Assembly: GCA_017460955.1 (NCBI GenBank)
Contig: JAFTZY010000038.1
Span: 59,304-123,303, forward strand
DNA from: Oscillospiraceae bacterium
Lineage (GTDB): Bacteria > Bacillota > Clostridia > Oscillospirales > Ruminococcaceae
Direction: 5' to 3'
Length of the DNA stretch: 64,000 bases
The translations under genes were made by a program, and so were the position numbers. Positions within the stretch are counted from its first letter, which is position 1. Each line of letters opens with the position of its first letter. The notes under the pieces were generated by a model that was given only the letters and a program-made list of their open reading frames with translations, searched no databases and was not told where the DNA came from. Below are positions 54,974-63,936 of this stretch, piece after piece.

Positions 54974-57649
54974 ATGAAAAAACGAGATCACAGACTGCTG
55001 TCCGCGCTGGCCGCGGCCGCAGTGCTTCTGACGGGGCAGGTCTGGCTGCCGTCGGAGACGCTCCGCGCCGATGCCGCACAGAGCTATCCGGTGCAGGAAT
55101 TCCGTTTCGGGATCGGTGACACGGACCGGAGCATTGCCGTTTCCGCACAGGAGAGCGGCGCCTACGCAAGCTCCGTCACACCGGACGGGGGCTACACACG
55201 CGATGCCAAGTGGTCACTCAATTTCATCAGCACCGGAGTATACGAGATCGTGAACTCCGCCACCGGAATGGTGCTGACCAATGACGGCGGCACGGCGGTC
55301 ATCGCGCCGGATACGGACGCGGCGTCCCAGCGCTGGAAGATCACCGGAACCCAGAAGGATGCCGAGGGGTACATGCTCTACTACACGGTCACGGCCGACG
55401 ACGGCAATGTCCTGACCTTTGATCCGGACAGCAATGCGCTCCTCACGCAGGAGAATACCGGGGATATCCTCCAGAAATTCAAGCTCAACCTGGACGGTCT
55501 GCAGGGGTATGCTGCGAACTGCGTGGTGGACGGACAGGAGAAGGCCGGCACGATCGGCGGCCTTCTGGGCGAGACGGTCTTTGTCTCCACGCCGGACGAG
55601 ATGAAAACGGCCATGTCCCGCGAGGAACCTCTGACCATCGTCATGACGAAGGACATGGAATTTCACCCCTACGGGCAGGTGGAGATCAAATCCAACAAGA
55701 CGCTGACGAGCTATTACGGTGCAACGCTCAAGGACTGCCAGCTGCGCACGGCTCCGACGGACACGAACCAGGCGCCGTATGACAATCTGGTGTTCCGGAA
55801 CCTCAAGCTCCTTGCCAAGGATTCCACGAACTGCATGCTCTTCAACATCTACTCCTCCCGTCAGATCTGGATCGACCACTGCGCCTTCGTCAGCCAGCTC
55901 GGCCGCACGGTGGACGAGGTCGGCAAGTTCATCTGGTGCAATTCCGCCTTTGACGGCGCCTACAAATCCCGCGCAACGGACTTTATCACGCTGTCCTACT
56001 GCTCGTTCTACAACCGCTACTGGACGACGCTCTTCGCCTCTGTTTCCTACGAGGTACCGAGCAATGAGAAGATCCGCTGCCGCATTTCCCTGCTCTACTG
56101 CTTCTATGACCAGTGCATCCGCCGCTGCCCGCAGCTCGGCAGCGCCTACGGCCATATCGTCTCGGGCTTCTGGCGCGGGATCGGTGCCAGCAATTCCGAC
56201 GGCGTGGACCAGATCATCGGCGGCGGCCAGACAGATGTGGTATCGCAGAACTGCCGCTTTGAGGCGGTCGCCTCCGGCCATGAGCTGTGCGCCGGCGGCG
56301 GCAGCGAGCCGTACCGCGATGACAATTCCTACACGGCGGCCACTGCTGGTACCACGCCCACGAGGATCGTCTTTTCCCCGAAGGTGACGAGCACCCGCCA
56401 TCCGGAGACGGAGAACTACGGCTACTCCCTCATCGATCCCGTCGGCACCTGGAATACCAAGGATTTCTGCCTGCAATATGCGGGCGCGGGGGCAAGCTAT
56501 GATGACATCCGCTATATCACGGATGCTTCCATGCAGGACTGGGTCCAGACCTGCTACCCGGATTTCTTCCTGCGGCAGATCGAGTGCGGCAACGAGCCCG
56601 TCAAGGGCGGTGCGAAGCTCGACACGGCCTATGACTATGCCTTCCGGAATGTCGGCAGCGGCCTGTATCTCGAGCTCTCCGGGAGCAATGCCCAGCAGAG
56701 CAATGAAGGCGGCCACCTCTGGACGCTCACTGCCGATGAGGAGGGCTGGTACACGCTCTGCTACAAGGCGGACGGCAGCTTCCTGAGCATTGCCGGTGAC
56801 AGCGCGGACAACGGTGCGAATGTCGGTGCGGGGCCCGCTACCGGCACGGACGGACAGCGCTTCAAATTCGTGAAGAACGCAGACGGTGCCTACACGATCG
56901 TGACCAAGCCCACCGAGGGGAAAAGTGCAGTCGGCATTGCCGGCGGCTCGACCGAATCCGGTGCCAATGCCATGCAGTGGGTGCGTGACGGCTCCGACAA
57001 CCAGAAATGGGTCCTCGAAATGACCGTCCCCGTCCTGAGCGGCCGGCTCATCCGGGAGCTGAACGTGACGGACGACACCTGGCGGGACTGGCACATCAGC
57101 GAGAGCACGGCGGTCGGTGACCTCGTGTTCGGCGACCGCGAGGTGACATACACCGCGCTTCCGGAGGTGCTCCTTGGCGCGGAGCGGATCGTGACCGCAT
57201 GCGATGCCAAGAACAGCACCGGCACGCTTGCAAGCTTCACCGCCGGTGCGGACATGACGGTGTATGCCGCATTTGATGAGCGCGTTGCGGCCGCGCCCGC
57301 ATGGCGGAGCACCTGGAGTGCGACCGGCCTGACAGCGGAAAACGACAAGGGTGTGACCTTTGCGCTCTACAGTCTCTCCGTCAAGGCGGGTGAAACCGTG
57401 ACGCTCGGCGAGAACGGGCAGTCCTCCGGCTGCGTGGGCTACACGGTATTTGCCGTTTCAGAAGAAGCCGCGGTAATGGGCGATGCAAACGATGACGGCA
57501 GCTTCTCGGTCCTCGATGTCGTGACGCTGCAAAAGTGGCTCCTGCGTGCAGGTCAGCACCCGTCCGGTGAGAACGCCGACATGAACGGCGACGGACGCAT
57601 CAACGTGATCGACCTTGCCCTTATGAAGCGTGCCCTGACAGCCGCTTGA
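54974..57649 (+). CDS. Secreted pectate lyase (PL1-like) with ricin-type CBMs and C-terminal dockerin
   Basis: The 891-residue protein has a signal peptide (about 1-33), a ricin-B/CBM13-like domain (about 35-180), a PL1-type beta-helix (about 195-545), a second CBM13-like domain (about 550-680), a beta-sandwich (about 685-830) and a type I dockerin (832-891: GDANDDGSFSVLDVVT and NADMNGDGRINVIDLA). PL1 features are IWIDHCAF and RCPQLGSAYGH, which keeps the first Arg of the RxPxxR motif but has Gly at the second. The substrate is pectin or polygalacturonate by family. The enzyme should join a cohesin scaffold. ATG 54974 follows GGAGGGG. Confidence 0.88.
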   Translation: MKKRDHRLLSALAAAAVLLTGQVWLPSETLRADAAQSYPVQEFRFGIGDTDRSIAVSAQESGAYASSVTPDGGYTRDAKWSLNFISTGVYEIVNSATGMVLTNDGGTAVIAPDTDAASQRWKITGTQKDAEGYMLYYTVTADDGNVLTFDPDSNALLTQENTGDILQKFKLNLDGLQGYAANCVVDGQEKAGTIGGLLGETVFVSTPDEMKTAMSREEPLTIVMTKDMEFHPYGQVEIKSNKTLTSYYGATLKDCQLRTAPTDTNQAPYDNLVFRNLKLLAKDSTNCMLFNIYSSRQIWIDHCAFVSQLGRTVDEVGKFIWCNSAFDGAYKSRATDFITLSYCSFYNRYWTTLFASVSYEVPSNEKIRCRISLLYCFYDQCIRRCPQLGSAYGHIVSGFWRGIGASNSDGVDQIIGGGQTDVVSQNCRFEAVASGHELCAGGGSEPYRDDNSYTAATAGTTPTRIVFSPKVTSTRHPETENYGYSLIDPVGTWNTKDFCLQYAGAGASYDDIRYITDASMQDWVQTCYPDFFLRQIECGNEPVKGGAKLDTAYDYAFRNVGSGLYLELSGSNAQQSNEGGHLWTLTADEEGWYTLCYKADGSFLSIAGDSADNGANVGAGPATGTDGQRFKFVKNADGAYTIVTKPTEGKSAVGIAGGSTESGANAMQWVRDGSDNQKWVLEMTVPVLSGRLIRELNVTDDTWRDWHISESTAVGDLVFGDREVTYTALPEVLLGAERIVTACDAKNSTGTLASFTAGADMTVYAAFDERVAAAPAWRSTWSATGLTAENDKGVTFALYSLSVKAGETVTLGENGQSSGCVGYTVFAVSEEAAVMGDANDDGSFSVLDVVTLQKWLLRAGQHPSGENADMNGDGRINVIDLALMKRALTAA

Positions 57650-57666
57650 TTGCAGCACAGAAGCTT

Positions 57667-57698
57667 TGCCCCGAGGCAGTGTCTCGGGGCATTTTTTT
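57667..57698 (+). terminator. Terminator of the pectate lyase gene
   Basis: TGCCCCGAG and complement with a 7-base loop, followed by seven T. Confidence 0.9.
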
Positions 57699-57713
57699 GC
57701 GACAGTGATTCTA

Positions 57714-57742
57714 TTGACATTATGCCTGTTTGGGTGTATAAT
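57714..57742 (+). promoter_or_regulatory. Promoter of the second small AT-rich gene
   Basis: Full consensus TTGACA (57714-57719), 17 bases, TATAAT (57737-57742). Confidence 0.85.
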
Positions 57743-57825
57743 TTTACTAATACCAATCCCCAAAAACCGATAGACAACCTGTTCGGCGATTGGTATAAAG
57801 AAATCAGAATTCATAGGAGTGAATC

Positions 57826-58119
57826 ATGCATCATTTTCAAGACGATTTTTTGAAAGCGATAAAAAACATTCAAGCGTCCTGTGTAGGGATTGCCATGTGC
57901 GGTCATACTGTATTCAACTCCAAAGAGGAAGAACTATATTCTGTGACTTACGATGTGATTTACCGTATCATGGAGTTATTGGACGGATATGGTGATGACA
58001 AGGTCGGAAGCATCGATATTGTGAAAAGAAGCACCGGAGAATCATTAACAGAACCCCCCCATATCGAACTTCATGATGCAATTGCCTCATATATAAAAGG
58101 GGGCCATTTTGATGGATAA
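57826..58119 (+). CDS. Small unknown protein, AT-rich
   Basis: The 97-residue protein has a helical start, a central beta part and no signal peptide, membrane helix or recognised motif. The DNA is clearly more AT-rich than its neighbours, like the small gene at 40929, and like it has a full-consensus promoter right after a terminator. This suggests separate acquisition. An immunity protein is possible but not shown. ATAGGAGTG precedes the ATG. Confidence 0.7.
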   Translation: MHHFQDDFLKAIKNIQASCVGIAMCGHTVFNSKEEELYSVTYDVIYRIMELLDGYGDDKVGSIDIVKRSTGESLTEPPHIELHDAIASYIKGGHFDG

Positions 58120-58151
58120 AGTCAAACCATACTGTGACAGGAGGGATCCCC

Positions 58152-58714
58152 ATGCTGTTCAATGAGCTTGACAAGCTCAAACGCAGTGCCATTATGACGA
58201 CCATTGTCCTGATGTTCATCGGCCACATCCTGCTTGTGATCCCGGAGAGCTATATCCCGGTCATCGGCGGCGCACTCGGCTTCGGGCTGCTCGTCACGGC
58301 CTGCATCGTGCTGTTCCATTTTATCGGCAGCAAAAAAGCGCTCATCCACTATATTGAGCTCACGCTCGGAATGTTCGCGAGGCTGCTCGGTGTGCTCATC
58401 TATGTGTTTGACGACCTCATCCTCCGGATGCTCTCGGTCCTGGTCACGGTCGTTCCGATCCTCTTCGGCCTCTCCGGTATCTACCACGCCTTGCCTTTGC
58501 AAGGCACTCCGGACGGCGCGGCTGGTGGATCCTCATTCTCCTGTCCGCTGCGCTCACGGCATTCGGCAGCTTCAACTTCCTCCACCCCTGGATGGACAGC
58601 CCCCATGCCGTGATGCAGGTGATGGGCGGTACGCTCATGTACTCCGCCTTCGTCAGCGCCCTGCGTCTTGTCTGACTCTGGCCGATCCGTGAGGAGAAGG
58701 AGGAGAGCGTATGA
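58152..58714 (+). pseudogene. DUF308-like membrane protein gene, frameshifted and with a nonsense codon
   Basis: From ATG 58152 (GGAGG upstream) about 113 codons encode four membrane helices. The frame then shifts near 58490-58500, and the continuation (RRGWWILILLSAALTAFGSF, then MYSAFVSALRLV) lies in another frame. That frame meets a TGA at 58673-58675 where TGG is expected, and continues LWPIREEKEESV to a TGA at 58712-58714 overlapping the ATG of the next gene. Two lesions make this a pseudogene of the HdeD/DUF308 type. It was formerly coupled to the ABC1 kinase gene. Confidence 0.85.
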
Positions 58715-60330
58715 GCCGGGAGCCCTCCCGTGAGGAGGAAATGAACGCGCTCAGTCAGCACCGGGGCGTGGAGATCTTCGGAGTCTTTGCCAAGCACAAT
58801 TTCTTTTCCGGGGGGTTTACGCCGGAGGAGCTGCGAACAACGCTCGAAGACCTCAGGCCTACCTATGTGAAGATCGGACAGATCATGTCGAGCCGCACGG
58901 ACATCCTCCCGGAGCGCTACTGCAAGGAGCTCGAAAAGCTCAGAAGCAATGTCAAGCCCCTGGATGCAGCGGTCGCCCGCCGTGTCATCGAGCAGGAGAC
59001 CGGAAGGCGTATCGAGGACATCTACTCCGAATTCCGGGACGAGCCCCTGGGCTCCGCGTCCATCGCGCAGGCGCACTACGGTGTCCTCAAGGACGGGACC
59101 CGGGTCGTCACCAAGGTACAGCGCCCGTACATCGCCGATATGGTCAGGAAGGATTTCGTGCTGCTCAAGCGGCTGGCGGCCATGGTGAATGTCGCCGTAC
59201 AGGCGGACGAGGGCGGCGCGATGGTCGATCTCAAATCCGTGATCGCACAGCTCGAGCAGGTCACGGAGGAGGAGCTGGATTTCCGCATCGAGGCGGAAAA
59301 CACGAGACTCTTCCGGGCAAACTGCATCGAGGACGAGCGGCGTATCTCATGCCCGAGCGTCATCGATTCGCTCACCACGCAGCGTATCATGACGCAGACC
59401 TTTGTGGATGGGTATTCCATCGCCAGAAAGGACCGGATCGATGCCGACGGCGTGGACCGCATGGAGGTCGGCAAGGCCATCGTGGAAAACTAAGTGCATC
59501 AGGTGCTTGACGTCGGCATTTTCCACGGCGACCTGCACCAGGGCAACCTCATGATCTCGCACGGCATCCCCTACTGGATCGATTTCGGGATGATCGGGCA
59601 TTTAAGTGAGCAGAACATCGGCATGATCCAGGAGATCGTCCTGAGCCTGCTGCAAAAGAACACCGAGCAGCTGGTGAACATCATCCTCTCGATGGGCGTC
59701 ACGAACGGCACAGTGGACACGGCAAAGCTCATCGAGGATGCGGATGTCCTGGTGGACCGGTACATGTCCATGAAGGACCTATCGCGGATCGATATGGGGC
59801 AGATCATGACGGACATGACGGGCATCATGACCGCACATCACATCAAAATGCCGTCGGAATTCACGATGCTCGCCCGCAGTCTCGTAACTATCGAGGGTGT
59901 GCTCGAGGCCTTCTGTCCGGACCTGAACCTGTTCGATTTCCTGACCAGGAAGATGACCGAGCGCATCCGGGAGACCATCAACATCCGCTCCAAGGTCAAG
60001 GACCTGCTGCGTGATGCGGCCTCCGTCGGCATGGAGGCGGCGCAGGTGCCGGGGGCCGTGTTCACGCTGCTGAAAAACCTGAGCAAAGGCCGTATGAAGC
60101 TGAACATCGAGCTGACCGGCTATGAACGGCTGCTCGATGAGCTCGAAACGATCGTCAAGTATGTGGTGCTTGCCATCTTCTCGTGCGTTCTGTTCTCCGG
60201 ATCGTGCGTCCTGTGTACCACGAACATCGAGCCGAAGATGAACGGCATCCCCTTTGTGGCGCTGGTCGGCTTCGTGGTATCCGTGGCGCTGGCCATCTAT
60301 ACGATCATCCGCATGGTCAGAAGGCGGTGA
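58711..60330 (+). pseudogene. ABC1/UbiB-like kinase gene split by one TAA codon
   Basis: One frame encodes 539 codons interrupted only by TAA at 59491-59493. The upstream part has the KxGQ motif (YVKIGQIMSSRTDILP), the Ala-rich loop (PLGSASIAQAH) and the catalytic Lys (TKVQRP). The part after the stop has FHGDLHQGNLM and WIDFGMIG and two C-terminal membrane helices. Both halves of the active site are needed, so the split should inactivate it. The family supports quinone or lipid metabolism. A single TAC/TAT to TAA change explains the lesion. A GTG directly after the stop lacks a close ribosome site. Confidence 0.85.
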
Positions 60331-60387
60331 CCGTCCAGGAGCGCTTGTCGGATGCAGGTCCTGACCGGTTTGCTGCAATGAAAGGTA

Positions 60388-60418
60388 CGCCCCGATCCTG
60401 TACGGCAGGATCGGGGCG
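60388..60418 (+). terminator. Terminator after the ABC1 pseudogene
   Basis: CGCCCCGATCCTG and its complement with a 5-base loop. The tail (TGTGCATTT) is T-poor. Confidence 0.72.
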
Positions 60419-60611
60419 TGTGCATTTGCCCATTGGCTTCTTTCTTCCTAATATTGTATAATATTTATAAGCCCATACAGAACCTACCATAACACTTTAC
60501 GGACAATGAAAAAGTGCGATAAACAGACGATTTTGCTATAATATGAGAAACGACTACGCTCTCTATCCATATTGAGAGCATAGTCGTTTTCTTTTCAGAT
60601 GATAATACTTC
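60419..60611. other. AT-rich intergenic stretch at the island border
   Basis: No gene is seen. Base composition drops sharply here compared with the preceding genes. Two TATAAT boxes (60457-60462 and 60537-60542) lack good -35 partners, and a terminator-like hairpin follows the second. Confidence 0.6.
60548..60595 (+). terminator. Hairpin with T-rich tail, directly after an orphan -10 box
   Basis: AAACGACTACGCTCTC (60548-60563) pairs with 60574-60589 except one mismatch, then TTTTCTTTT. It starts 6 bases after TATAAT (60537-60542), so any transcript would be about 45 nt long. Confidence 0.65.
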
Positions 60612-60640
60612 TTGAAATCCACTACAATAAATGCTATAAT
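60612..60640 (+). promoter_or_regulatory. Promoter of the response regulator gene
   Basis: TTGAAA (60612-60617), 17 bases, TATAAT (60635-60640), TGC extended -10. Confidence 0.78.
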
Positions 60641-60665
60641 AGTAAAAAAGCAACGAGGTGAGCCT

Positions 60666-61334
60666 ATGCCGAACATACTGATTATAGATGACGATGCCCA
60701 TATCAACGATATTGTTTCCAAAGCACTGCAAGCGGAAGGATACGAAATTTTCAAAGCCTATTCGGGAACAGAAGCATTGATGTTGTTAGCACAGAGTAAA
60801 CCCGATCTGATACTCCTTGACCTGATGCTCCCCGGATTATCAGGTGAGGAGTTGCTGCCGCAAATCAAGGATATACCCGTGATCGTGGTAAGTGCCAAAG
60901 CCGATGTGACGGACAAGGTCGAGCTGCTGGTCGGCGGTGCTGTTGATTATGTTACCAAGCCGTTCGATATGAAGGAATTGCTTGCAAGGATCATGGTTCA
61001 ACTGCGAAAGAATGAAAAATCTGCCGACAAGGCGCTCCTTACTTATCAGGAGATCACACTCAATACAGATAAGCATACCCTCTCTGCAAACGGCAAGGAA
61101 CAAAAGCTCACAAGAACAGAATTTGCCATCATAAAGCTGCTGATATGTAATCCCGAACAAGTCGTTGCAAAGCTGACGATATTAGACCGTATCAGCTTTG
61201 ATACACCGGATTGTACCGAAGATTCGCTGAAAAGCCATATTTATAATCTGCGTAAGAAGCTGAAAGCCCTGACAGGTAAGGAGTATATTTCATCAGTATG
61301 GGGCATAGGCTTTATGCTGACTGAAAAATCTTGA
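60666..61334 (+). CDS. OmpR-family response regulator
   Basis: The 222-residue protein has a receiver domain with D8-D10 acidic pocket, phospho-acceptor D52 (LILLDLMLPG) and Lys in VTKPFD, then a winged-helix DNA-binding domain (about 125-222, ending ISSVWGIGFML). ATG 60666 follows ACGAGGTGAG. It precedes an ABC transporter and a histidine kinase, the usual order of bacitracin/lantibiotic resistance modules. It probably activates the transporter through the direct repeats at 61331-61371. The AT-rich codon use sets it apart from most of the window. Confidence 0.92.
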   Translation: MPNILIIDDDAHINDIVSKALQAEGYEIFKAYSGTEALMLLAQSKPDLILLDLMLPGLSGEELLPQIKDIPVIVVSAKADVTDKVELLVGGAVDYVTKPFDMKELLARIMVQLRKNEKSADKALLTYQEITLNTDKHTLSANGKEQKLTRTEFAIIKLLICNPEQVVAKLTILDRISFDTPDCTEDSLKSHIYNLRKKLKALTGKEYISSVWGIGFMLTEKS

Positions 61335-61386
61335 CTTTTTCTTCACTATTTTCTTTACTGTTTTCTTCACTTTTTCGTTGTATACT
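61331..61386 (+). promoter_or_regulatory. Activator-type promoter with TTCACT direct repeats
   Basis: TTCACT (61342-61347), TTTACT (61354-61359) and TTCACT (61366-61371) recur every 12 bases, with a TTGACT 11 bases before. A -10 TATACT is at 61381-61386 and there is no -35 at the right distance. This is the arrangement expected for OmpR-family response regulators activating transcription. The regulator gene ends at 61334. Confidence 0.7.
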
Positions 61387-61414
61387 GTTTTCAGAAAGGA
61401 AAGGTGATAGCCTT

Positions 61415-62335
61415 ATGGAGTATGTTCTGAAAACAAATTCACTCTGCAAAACATACCGCAAGTTCAGTGCCTTGAACGGTTTGACAATGAATGTCCCCCA
61501 AGGTGCGATCTACGGCTTTGTCGGCAGAAACGGTGCGGGAAAAACAACGCTGATTCGTCTAATTTGCGGGCTGCAAGACCCGACCGGCGGAGATCTCACG
61601 CTCTACGGCACAAAACACACGGACAAGAAAATCGCAAAAGCTCGCCGTCACATGGGAGCAGTCGTGGAAACGCCTGCATATTACGGTGATATGAACGCAG
61701 CCGAAAACCTGAAAATGCAGTATGCTATGCTCGGACTGCCCTCTTATGACGGGATTGATGATCTGCTGAGGCTGGTTCGGCTTGACGATACGGGCAAGAA
61801 AAAGGCGAAAGACTATTCACTTGGAATGAAGCAGCGGCTCGGTATTGCACTGGCACTCTGCGGAAATCCTGATTTTCTGATACTGGACGAGCCGATCAAC
61901 GGACTTGACCCGCAAGGCATTGTGGAGATTCGAGAGCTGATTCTCCGTTTGAACCATGAAAGGGATATTACGGTACTGATCTCATCGCATATACTTGATG
62001 AACTGTCAAGGCTTGCTACGCACTACGGCTTTATTGATAAAGGAAAAATCGTGCAGGAGATCAATGCGGAGGAGCTTGAACAGAAATGCAGAAAATATCT
62101 TCATGTGAAGGTCACAAACACGGCTGCATTCGCTCATGTTATGGACAAGATGGGTGCAGAATACAGTATCATCTCTGATACCGAAGCTGATCTGTACGGT
62201 GAATATAAAGTCTCGGATATATCGGCAGCACTTGCAGCGGAGCATTGCGAATTGCTCTCTCTCACAGAACATGAAGAAAGCCTTGAAAACTACTTTCTCA
62301 ATCTGGTTGGCAGTGACGGAGGTGATCGGAAGTGA
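61415..62335 (+). CDS. ABC transporter ATPase, bacitracin/lantibiotic type
   Basis: The 306-residue ATPase has Walker A GRNGAGKTT (near 40-48), signature YSLGMKQRLGIALAL and Walker B FLILDEPINGLDPQG, the BcrA/LanF class. The C-terminal 80 residues are the usual extension of this class. It overlaps the permease gene by 4 bases. It is predicted to protect against a cell-envelope peptide antibiotic or to export a bacteriocin. ATG 61415 follows GAAAGG. Confidence 0.92.
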   Translation: MEYVLKTNSLCKTYRKFSALNGLTMNVPQGAIYGFVGRNGAGKTTLIRLICGLQDPTGGDLTLYGTKHTDKKIAKARRHMGAVVETPAYYGDMNAAENLKMQYAMLGLPSYDGIDDLLRLVRLDDTGKKKAKDYSLGMKQRLGIALALCGNPDFLILDEPINGLDPQGIVEIRELILRLNHERDITVLISSHILDELSRLATHYGFIDKGKIVQEINAEELEQKCRKYLHVKVTNTAAFAHVMDKMGAEYSIISDTEADLYGEYKVSDISAALAAEHCELLSLTEHEESLENYFLNLVGSDGGDRK

Positions 62336-63225
62336 GGAATCTATTTCGCATTCATTTTAAGCGCTTTTTGTTCAGATGGGAAGCAATTGCCGTATCTCTC
62401 ATCAACATCTTTCTCGGCATTTTCTCCGCAATATTTATCCCAGAAATGTATACAGATGCTTTTAGCGGTTCGGAGTATTTCTATCCGGCACTTTACCTCA
62501 CTTCACTAAGTGTAACTATGTCATCGGTTATTATGATGGAATCCAATTCACTGAACAATGGTACGATCAGAAACCAATTGATTGCTGGATATACCAAACT
62601 ACAGGTTTATCTGAGCAAATATATAACAGATTTTATATATGGAATTATGCAGGGTATTCTCATGATGTGGATGCTGCCCTTTTCTGGTATAGCCGACAAT
62701 TGCTCACTTCTATTTGCAGTATCGCTGATTTTGGTCTATGGTGCTGTTTCCTGTATTGTAATGACATTCTGTATACTTAGTGACAGAAGAGCTACTTCCG
62801 TATTGATCTGTATCGCTTGCCTTTTTACGCTTATGCTGGGTGGAATCAATATTGCCAAGCGATTAGATACACAAAAATATATATATGAATCTTCCAGAGA
62901 TCATGAAACTGTCGTAAAAACAGAAAATCTGTTTTATATTGATTCCCCGATTAGAGATGTGTTTGAGCAAGCGGTTCGATTGAATCCCATGCAGCCTATA
63001 TACGAATATATACTCTGGTATTTACCTCGTGATGAGTTTTACTATACCCCTAATGTAACGAGGATGGATTATGATCCGGTGTATAATCTCCAATGGACAC
63101 AAATTGAAGCGGAGTATCAACGGCATATTGGCAGACTCAATGTATTCCCTATTTATCAAATCTGCTTTATTGTTGCAGTTTGTACTGTTGGAGTAACGAT
63201 TTTCCGAAAACGAGATTTGAAATAA
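62332..63225 (+). CDS. ABC-2 type permease of the bacitracin/lantibiotic transporter
   Basis: The 297-residue protein has six membrane helices with an external loop between the last two, as in BcrB/LanE permeases (start MRNLFRIHFKRFLFRWEAIAV style). It starts with GTG 62332 behind a perfect GGAGGTGATC, overlapping the ATPase stop. It works with the preceding ATPase. AT-rich composition matches the rest of this module. Confidence 0.88.
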   Translation: MRNLFRIHFKRFLFRWEAIAVSLINIFLGIFSAIFIPEMYTDAFSGSEYFYPALYLTSLSVTMSSVIMMESNSLNNGTIRNQLIAGYTKLQVYLSKYITDFIYGIMQGILMMWMLPFSGIADNCSLLFAVSLILVYGAVSCIVMTFCILSDRRATSVLICIACLFTLMLGGINIAKRLDTQKYIYESSRDHETVVKTENLFYIDSPIRDVFEQAVRLNPMQPIYEYILWYLPRDEFYYTPNVTRMDYDPVYNLQWTQIEAEYQRHIGRLNVFPIYQICFIVAVCTVGVTIFRKRDLK

Positions 63226-63240
63226 TCAGAGGTGATATGT

Positions 63241-63936
63241 GTGTTGCCGTGGATATTGACTGTTGCTTTGGCAATCGGAATGCTGTTTGCGATGATACGG
63301 AACCGGCTTATGAAATTAGACTTGCGTGACCTGACAGAGCAAATTGAGAAGAAACTGAACAGTGATACCAATGTTTCGCTTTATGTATCTGGCAGGGACA
63401 AACAGCTTTGCACCATGACCGACAAGCTGAATAAACAGCTCGATTTGCTCCGCAAGCAGCAGCTTCAATATCAGCACGGCAACACCGAATTGAAAACAGC
63501 CGTCACGAATATCTCTCACGATTTGCGTACTCCGCTGACCGCAATTGCCGGCAATCTCTATATGATTGGGAAAACCAACGATCTATCCGAGATCAGGGAG
63601 TATATCGCTGTAATAGAGGAACGCACGGAAACGATGAAGCAGCTCACAGAGGAATTATTCAGATATTCCATGATTGTTTCCAATGAGAGCAAAGAGGGTA
63701 CAGAGGAAGTGTTTGTTAATCAGGTGCTTGCGGAGAGTATCAGCAGCTTTTATCCTGTGCTGACCGAAAAAGGCATTACACCGCAGATACACATTACCGA
63801 TGCCCGTATCGTACGGAATATAAGCAAATCCGATCTAACGAGAGTGTTTTCCAATCTTTTGAAGGCTCTACGAAAAAATCTCTGTAAAATCAAAAACTGT
63901 GATAAAAACGTTATGATGGAGTGGCTTAAAAATTAG
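63241..63936 (+). pseudogene. Histidine kinase, truncated before the ATPase domain
   Basis: The frame encodes about 231 residues: a short membrane start (3-20), a HAMP-like linker, and the HisKA dimerisation domain with the phospho-His in NISHDLRTPLTAIAGN (near 95). Then follows the start of the ATPase domain, up to SDLTRVFSNLL. Where the N-box should follow, the sequence turns into KALRKNLCKIKNCDK and stops. The N, G1, F and G2 boxes are missing, so it cannot bind ATP. GTG 63241 follows AGAGGTGAT. An insertion at about 63863 is the likely cause. Confidence 0.8.

Noticed and set aside
59491..59493. Recoding of the stop inside the ABC1 kinase gene
   Set aside because: The codon is TAA, which is not used for selenocysteine or pyrrolysine, and the adjacent gene is also broken. 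Simple mutation is more likely.
61331..61371. TTCACT repeats as a CRISPR array
   Set aside because: The repeats are only 6 bases with 6-base spacing and lie in a promoter. There are no cas genes in the window.
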